Assembly: GCA_947172415.1 (NCBI GenBank)
Contig: OX359189.1
Span: forward strand, 1,820,501-1,884,500
Origin: Chondrosia reniformis
Lineage: Eukaryota; Porifera; Demospongiae; Chondrillida; Chondrillidae
DNA length: 64,000 nt
Reading direction: 5' to 3'
Shown: positions 57,435-64,000 of the stretch, piece after piece
Layout of the letters: each line of letters starts with the position of its first letter
Numbering within the stretch: the first letter of the stretch is position 1
Translations under genes and position numbers: made by a program
Notes under the pieces: generated by a model
The model's database searches: none
Told to the model about the DNA's origin: nothing
The model's input: only the letters and a program-made list of their open reading frames with translations

Positions 57435-60400
57435 TTATAAAATGGCAGGCTGAATTATTGGAAATGCTGTTCCATGTTTCAAAAAGTACCTCTGCAACCT
57501 GTGTAAAAACAAACACATGAATAAATAACTTGACCACATCAGCTTAACAAGCCCTTTCCCATCAAAAGTGAAGGATTGAATATATAACTGTATTATCAAT
57601 ACAAATTACACTATCAGAATCGTTAGTCAAATTTAAAGTAACACAAAGTTTTCAGCTTACCTCTCTGTCTTGTTAACCTTTACAACATCAATTTCCCTTC
57701 TTTTCCTTCCAAGAAATGAAAGAGCATCATCCACAAGATCTCTGACGATGCCAAGTGGATTAAATATTGGCAAACGTAGGCCAATTTGTACAGGAGACTG
57801 GCGGAAGAAACTGATTCTAGCAGACACATCAATGTAGCCACTCTCAAAAGCTCCCAGACTAGCATCAAAGGTAATCTCTTGGAGGTCCACTATGCCATCA
57901 AGACCAGCTGTCAATACTGCAGATAACACTGCTAAACTTGCTCTGATGGCCTGTTTCAGAACCTCCAGGGCTGCCTTGGCGATGTCTACAAGAATACGAG
58001 CCTTATCCACTACAATTTGAGCTGCACTTAGAGCTATTTCTACTGTTTTAAGAGCTACTTCTGCTATTCCCAGGGCTATTTGAGCTACTATTAGGGCAAC
58101 CCTAAGAGCTGCCTGGATTATGGCACACAAAATATTCTTTAGTATACAGATCGGATCAGGAATTCTGAAGCAACAGCTGTCCCATTTGATGCATGGTAAG
58201 ACACACTTCCCCCAGACTTTAACTGCACATCCACATCCACATAAAAAGGGAATACAGACTAAAAAAAACAAAGAAAATGTGGACATGTATTTATCTTCCA
58301 TGAAAGTTCCAATCTTAAACTAAACAGAACTAATATAAAACAGGAATCCCAGAAATATAATATACATGTGTCTTACTTGATCGGCACCTTCGAATTTGAC
58401 AGACACTTGATATTTTATTTGCAAGGTCTGCAATTTCCCGCCTAAGTGACTGTACTTTTTCTCGGGCTGAGCGAACATGATCTTCAACTCTTCTAAAAGC
58501 CTCAACTGCACTGTCAAATACTGCCTGTGCTCTATCAATCTTAGCCTGTGCTTCATTAATAGCATTCTCTGCTGAATCAGATATTGCTTTAACACCATCT
58601 CGGATAGCATTAGCAATTTTTCGTAGAATTGTTATCTCTAAAGCACCGGAGGCTCTGAAGCTTGCATCCTGAAGACTTCCATAAGATGCATATACCATTA
58701 GACTAGCTTTAAGAACCCCAAAAATGTCCCCAGAAAGGGATACCTTGTATCTATTATTACTGATTTGCAGCATAGCTTCTACACTAATCCCAAGAACAGA
58801 CACATAGCCGGAGGCATTAACATTAACAACCTGTGGATTACTCTGAACCAGTGCATACAAAAATGGACCCTTGTTTCTAATACTTTTGGATTCTGTCATA
58901 GTCAAGAGCCCAGCGACATTAATGGGCGGAAGCCTGCCACTGACTTCTATTAATCTGGGAGGATCTATGGTAACCTCTGCCTCAATTTCAAAACCAATGA
59001 TGTTAATTGTTCCCTTGAAATAAAATCCGGATGGAATTGTTAGGGAAAGTGCTGGAATAAACTTTTGCAGCGGAGAATAAGAGACTATTACACCATCTGG
59101 AAATCCAGTATCACCAAGGAAGGATGGAAGAGTAACACCAATACAGAATAGATTTAAAACTCTTTGAATGGTCAAGGAACTGAATTCAGCAAAGAAGAAA
59201 TTGTCGCTGGGTCTATTTGGATCCAATCCAATAACTGCTGTGGCTTCTAAGACATCACAAGTTCCAATGCGGATCATACCTCCGAAAGCTAATCCTGGCA
59301 GGGGAACACCCGGTGAGATTGCCACATTTATGAACATATTACAAAGATCAACAGGAAGTCCAAAAGCTCCTTCCCAGCAGCCACTCATTGCTAGCTCAAG
59401 TGCCAGAGAGAACATTGGTAACTTAACTCTCACTCCTCCAATTAAGGTGACAGGGCCAACATCAGCCTCAGCTGCAATGGCAAGGGAAAACTCTTCTCTA
59501 GTGAACAGCATATCTAAATAGGCACTTTTTAAGGTAAGAGGACCGATTTGAAAATCTTTGACATTAGCCATGACAGTAGTGACTCCGCTATCTAAAAATC
59601 TTACTAAAAGATCAAAGTTGGCATCAGCCCCGAGCAACTCTCTGGCCAAGCTACAAAATATGTCACTTTGGCAACCGGAAGGCCATGTAGATCTGGCAAA
59701 GAGTATAATTCCTTTCTCCAATTCTCCTGTGATTTCACTAAGAACAGCACCCTTCAAAGGTATTTGGTCATAAGACTTTGGAACTAAAACAAAAGCAATA
59801 TCAAGTTCTTGGTTAAGCAAAGCAATGCGTTTAGCCAGGCTTCCAATAATTGGTTTGAATAGGTTTGCCAACAGAAAGTTTTCAACTTCAGCTCCTACTA
59901 TCCAATCCTTCTCATTGTCAACGCATGCACTAATACCAGCTCTTAGAGTAGAGGAATGAAGGACATCACCAGAAACACAAATACCCTCAGGATCTATGCT
60001 CAATTCTGGAAAATATATCACCAAGTCTGGAATGCCAACTTTCTCCAAAGAAGATACGCTTATAAGTCCAGAAGACAATGCATCTGCCAATTCAAATAAG
60101 CTCAAGCGCATGCCATTTGCCAAAACACTGTATCCACCACTAGCAAAGTCCACTTCTATCATGAAAAGGATCCCATCTATCATCAAGCTTCCTTTCACAT
60201 AGAGTCTATGCAACTGTAATAGGTTTGAAAACTTCAGTGACACTACAACTATTTCAGCTTCAATATCAATGGCATCGGAAAACAGATTAAAATCAAGTTT
60301 TAGTGGGGCTTCTATCTCAATAATTCTATTATCCAGATCCAACATCAACTTTGTAATGGATATATCCAAGATATCACCAAGTATATCAACAGATGGCAGT

Positions 60401-63400
60401 GAAAAATCATGGCTTAAAGCATTGATCATGCTCCCTATATCAAGATTCCCAATGGCATCAAAATCCATAAAACCAGCTTCATCAAATGCCAAGAGGAAAT
60501 CGTTTGAAAGAAGCTCAATGATAAAACCCAAGCGAGCCTGGATATTGTTCAAATGAAGGGCAGAGACTGGTATTTTTAGAGCTGAGAGAGTACCCACATC
60601 TATATTAAAGGATGAAGTTGAATAGGCAAGTTGGAGTTTAGGAAGAGATAGATCACCAAAAAAGGGAATATCCCTTATGTCAATGTCTAGGATATTATCT
60701 AAAATATCTGCCAATGAAAATTCTAAATCAGTATCCAGTGTATTGCAGCCAGTAAGTATGGCTAATTCTGGTGGAGCACGGTCTGCATCATTAATAGACT
60801 GATAGAATATCACACACACCCGATCAGAAAACCAATCACCCAGCTGTAACATACCACTGATTGCCAAATGTATTACATAGGTATCCGTATCATACGTACC
60901 CAATAGTGACAAGTCAGTAAGTGATAGGACAGTGTCTAACGAGCCGCTAGGTATAGAAACACCAGTAAGAGTGGACACAAAGTTGACAAGGTCAAGACGA
61001 TAGTTCTCTGGAGATGTGGCTCTAATCGACCATATTGAATCACTAAAGTCAACTGATACAAGGAAATGAGTGCCATCCTCACCACCCAGAAATAAGGATC
61101 CAGACATGGTTAAGTTGGTTATCATAGGAGAAGAGAGTAAATCTGAAATGCTCAGGTATAGCTTAATATTGTCTATTTCGAGGAAATTGGGAAAGAACAC
61201 CATTCGACTATCTGTTTCCTCTGTTTCTATAACAAAGTCACCAGTCTGGCAATTGTAGCAAATTTCTTTTAAATTAGTACTGATGGGCAACCTGAGGCCA
61301 TTTCCTTCATCTCCAAGAATTGCAAGAGCCAAATCTGAAGAAGAAATCTTTTGAGTTTCTTCAAAAGCTGAACATGTAAGAGTGCTATTCTCAGTGCCAG
61401 TCGCACTCCTGGTATAGCCCAGACTTGTAAGCTCAGAGAAGAGTTCTAGCATACAGTCGCAAAGGTTTGCCCTACAGTCCTGCAAAGCCTCCCGTATGGT
61501 AGAAAAGAATTCCAAATTGGCTGGTTCCAGTGTAATATCTCCAATTTCAAATTCTAAAAAATGTATATAGATAAATATAAGCCAAATTTACGTGTTAGAC
61601 TAGTCTACATATGTATGCAGGGCTGCATGCAGAACTTGGGGTGGGGGGCGCAAAATAAATTTTCCATTATTTAGGGGGGGCAATGGTAAGAGGGTGATGA
61701 AGTAGTTTATGGGAGTCCCAAAAGTCTAGTCTCAAAAGTCCATGCACCCCTGCCTCCCCACTATGTGGCCCTGGTATGTATAAGATTGATATAATTCTGA
61801 TAACTCACTCATGCAACCTTCTCCATCTAATGTCACAACATATCCTTGTGGACAACTGCATCCATATCCTCCTGGTGTGTTACTGCAGATTTGAGTTTCA
61901 CTGCAGTGGTGAATACCTAGACTGCACTCATTAATATCTGTAAAAAAAGGGGTGTTAATTGATAATACATTGAATAGGATGGCCTGTTTTTCGCCCATCC
62001 CTACTTAGAGAGTATGGAAGTACTCTCTGATATACATATATATGTCACATTGTTAATGGTTACTGTATGTACTGTATGTATACCTGAACCTACCAATGCA
62101 ATTCATCATATCATTGAGCTCAAATCCACTGCGACAAGTACACACAAATGATCCTTCAGTGTTGGCACAGTCTTGACCAAAGTCACAAGGCAGGACAGCT
62201 AGGGAGCACTCATCAATATCTGCAAGGTAATGTGTATACACTGTAATGATGTCTTTTTCAGATATGTATTCCTCAAGTTTAAATTCGAATTGAATTTGAA
62301 AACATGAGTAAGACATTTGTAATTTGGGCTTGAAAAATTAGGTGTCAATTCCTCTTTAAAGCTTAGGTTGCAGACCACCCTTATAGAAGGCCACGCCCTA
62401 GTTGCACTCAGGCAATGAATATAATTTGTGGTTAGGGTGACATTCATCACATTTACCTTCACAACTGATACTGTCATGGGCAAGCAGATAGCCTGTATTG
62501 CAGACACACTGAAATGTTCCGGGTAAGTTTTCACAATCATGTTCACAAATAGCTTCACCATTGTCACATTCATCAATATCTACAAATAACAAATATATAC
62601 AAGAAACAATAAATGAATGCATTGACTACAATAAACATTACAATAAACATCTAAAATTCACCAATACAATTTCTTCCATTATTAATATCCTCAAATCCAT
62701 CAAGACAACTGCAGTTATATGAGCCCTGAGTGTTGGTACATATAGCATTAGTGTGGCAGTCATCCGTTTCCAGTGCACATTCATCAATGTCTACAGTAGT
62801 AAAGCAAATCTGCATGCATAACAAATCAACACATTCACATTCGTGTAGCTTATTTTGTACAATATTGCTCATTAACAAACATGCGTACATACCAAGGGTT
62901 CTTTCAGGGGGGGAGGGGCATTTGCCTACCCCCTTGAAAAATTTGTGACAAATGTTATGGAGTATGTATGTACAATGTACATGAAACACTTTCTGTTCCA
63001 TAAAAAGCTACTCATAAACCTTTTGCAATACCTCTGAAAATCAATCTTGGAAGGACTACAAAACCCATATTATCTAGATGACTATATATGTGCCAGAATG
63101 AACATTGGTGCAATAAATATGTCCCCCCCTTCATTTCTATTATCATCATTTCCCCTCCTCCCCCTCCCCCTTCGTAAATACTCTGAAAGAAACACACATA
63201 CCTACACATGACCTTCTGTCCCTGTCCAACTCAAGTCCGTTTGGACAAAGGCATATGTAATCACCAACAGTATTGAAGCATGTATGACTGCATTCATTAG
63301 TACCCACTTCACATTCATCAATGTCTGCATGAAGGAGATAAATGGTATTAATGAAAGCTGTCGATATAACTGATAAAAAAATTATTATTTTATGGGATCA

Positions 63401-64000
63401 ACATAACAGTCATAATGATAACAGTTTAGTTTTTCAAATATATCCAGCAGAGGAGAAGGAGCTAATTATTATCAGAAGTAAGTACTCTCTCATCCCAAAA
63501 GACACGCATGTATATAGATGCAAAATGAGTATAAACTTACCATTACATATGACCATGTCGTTGCCAAGGGCATATCCATTAAAACAATCACAATGAAAAC
63601 TTCCAATTTCATTAATGCACCGTTGTTGACAGCCACCTCTGTTATCCTCGCATTCAACAACATCTACACACATTATGGAAATCGTATTTGTCAAACTGGT
63701 TAATTTATAAACAGTTTCATCTTCACGTACCGATACAGGAGAGTCCATTAGAGCTAAGGTAATATCCAATGTTACAGGTACAGTAGAAGGACCCATAATT
63801 ATTGAAACAGTTCTGATCACATCCTCCATTGTTAGTTAGACACTCATTAATATCTAAATTAATAGAAGGCATTAGAATAGTATAACTAGTGTGCTCAATG
63901 GTGTACTTTTGCAGAGATGCATGCGTAACTCTGTGTCTAACAGAATTACAATTAGACTAAATTTATATAGCAATGTAATACATACCATCACAATTGTGTC
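57435..64000 (-). CDS. large multi-EGF secreted protein with unassigned C-terminal region (5' partial)
   Basis: The start lies beyond the window. Exons from the right: part of one at 64000-63986, then one EGF-like domain per exon at 63853-63731, 63663-63541, 63324-63202, 62790-62662, 62579-62457, 62219-62094 and 61937-61809, each phase 1-1. Most begin D-I-D/N-E-C, the calcium-binding EGF signature. A single 3,177-bp exon (61553-58377) encodes about 1,059 residues of alternating hydrophobic strands and Leu-rich segments with few Cys, ending in a heptad-like helix ([20 protein letters not shown]). Exon 58258-57661 has a Cys-rich start ([17 protein letters not shown]), then a long Ala/Ile/Val/Leu helix, and ends near GRKRREID, a basic cleavage-like site. 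The last exon is 57498-57435. The central region matches no family I know. An extracellular matrix or surface role is inferred from the EGF domains. Confidence 0.82.
61946..62036. repeat. dispersed repeat copy in EGF-gene intron
   Basis: GGTGTTAATTGATAATACAT ... CTCTCTGATATA, the same family as 23280-23356. It begins 9 bp upstream of the EGF exon at 61937, on the intron side. Confidence 0.55.

Noticed and set aside
57657-58301. Separate minus-strand gene starting at an ATG at 58301
   Set aside because: The apparent start and first residues lie in an intron; an acceptor at 58260-58259 joins this exon in phase to the large exon ending at 58377.
1-64000. CRISPR arrays, bacterial operons or ribosome-binding sites
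   Set aside because: The satellite is a head-to-tail array without spacers, and genes have GT-AG introns and animal domains; nothing prokaryotic in layout.

Overview
This is metazoan nuclear DNA, AT-rich and compact, with short GT-AG introns. Animal-type genes are recognisable: an MTF-1 zinc-finger factor, ARMC2, the proteasome chaperone PSMG1, and Ig, FN3, nidogen and EGF surface proteins. The small introns, gene density, TACGTA-rich spacers and an expanded set of Ig/FN3 receptors point to a sponge, most likely a demosponge such as Amphimedon or a relative. The species is an inference; no database search was possible. All identifications rest on reading the translations.

Layout. 1-2.9 kb: 3' part of an Ig/FN3 membrane receptor with several ITIM-like tyrosine motifs. 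3.2-8.1 kb: a membrane SDR-fold protein that has lost the usual catalytic residues, an MTF-1 orthologue with six C2H2 fingers and a C-terminal cysteine cluster, and an intronless GNAT acetyltransferase. 9.3-17.5 kb: PSMG1 (minus) and ARMC2 (plus, 15 exons) diverge from a 91-bp promoter. 17.5-24.3 kb: repeats (LINE remnant, pogo-like MITE, two large foldbacks) around a small minus-strand Ig gene. 24.3-46 kb: a plus-strand cluster of Ig/FN3 receptors. One intact gene (24.3-28.9) is followed by four related copies A-D, which look like a tandem duplication of a two-gene block (A+B, then C+D). A and C are broken, B lacks a cytoplasmic tail, and D is intact with a different membrane segment and tail. 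46-49.7 kb: a LINE insertion, a MITE nearly identical to one at 29.3 kb, a tRNA-derived SINE, and a scrambled duplication of ARMC2 exons 11 and 13, the ARMC2 3' flank and the 3' end of the neighbouring nidogen gene. 49.7-53.5 kb: an intact secreted peptide precursor and a nidogen-domain membrane protein with a very acidic tail, in convergent orientation. 53.6-57.2 kb: a 169-bp satellite with a 506-bp higher-order period, interrupted by 1.2 kb of other DNA. 57.4-64 kb: the 3' part of a large minus-strand gene with at least eight EGF-like domains followed by about 1,060 residues of unrecognised sequence and an Ala-rich helical C-terminus.

The most promising material for something undescribed is (i) the receptor cluster, where extracellular modules are conserved but signalling tails are swapped, lost or replaced; (ii) the 183-residue precursor at 49.7 kb, with a two-cysteine amphipathic helical hairpin between two furin-type sites and two related flanking modules; and (iii) the EGF protein with its large unassigned region. 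The MTF-1, PSMG1 and ARMC2 genes are conserved housekeeping or ciliary genes and anchor the annotation.
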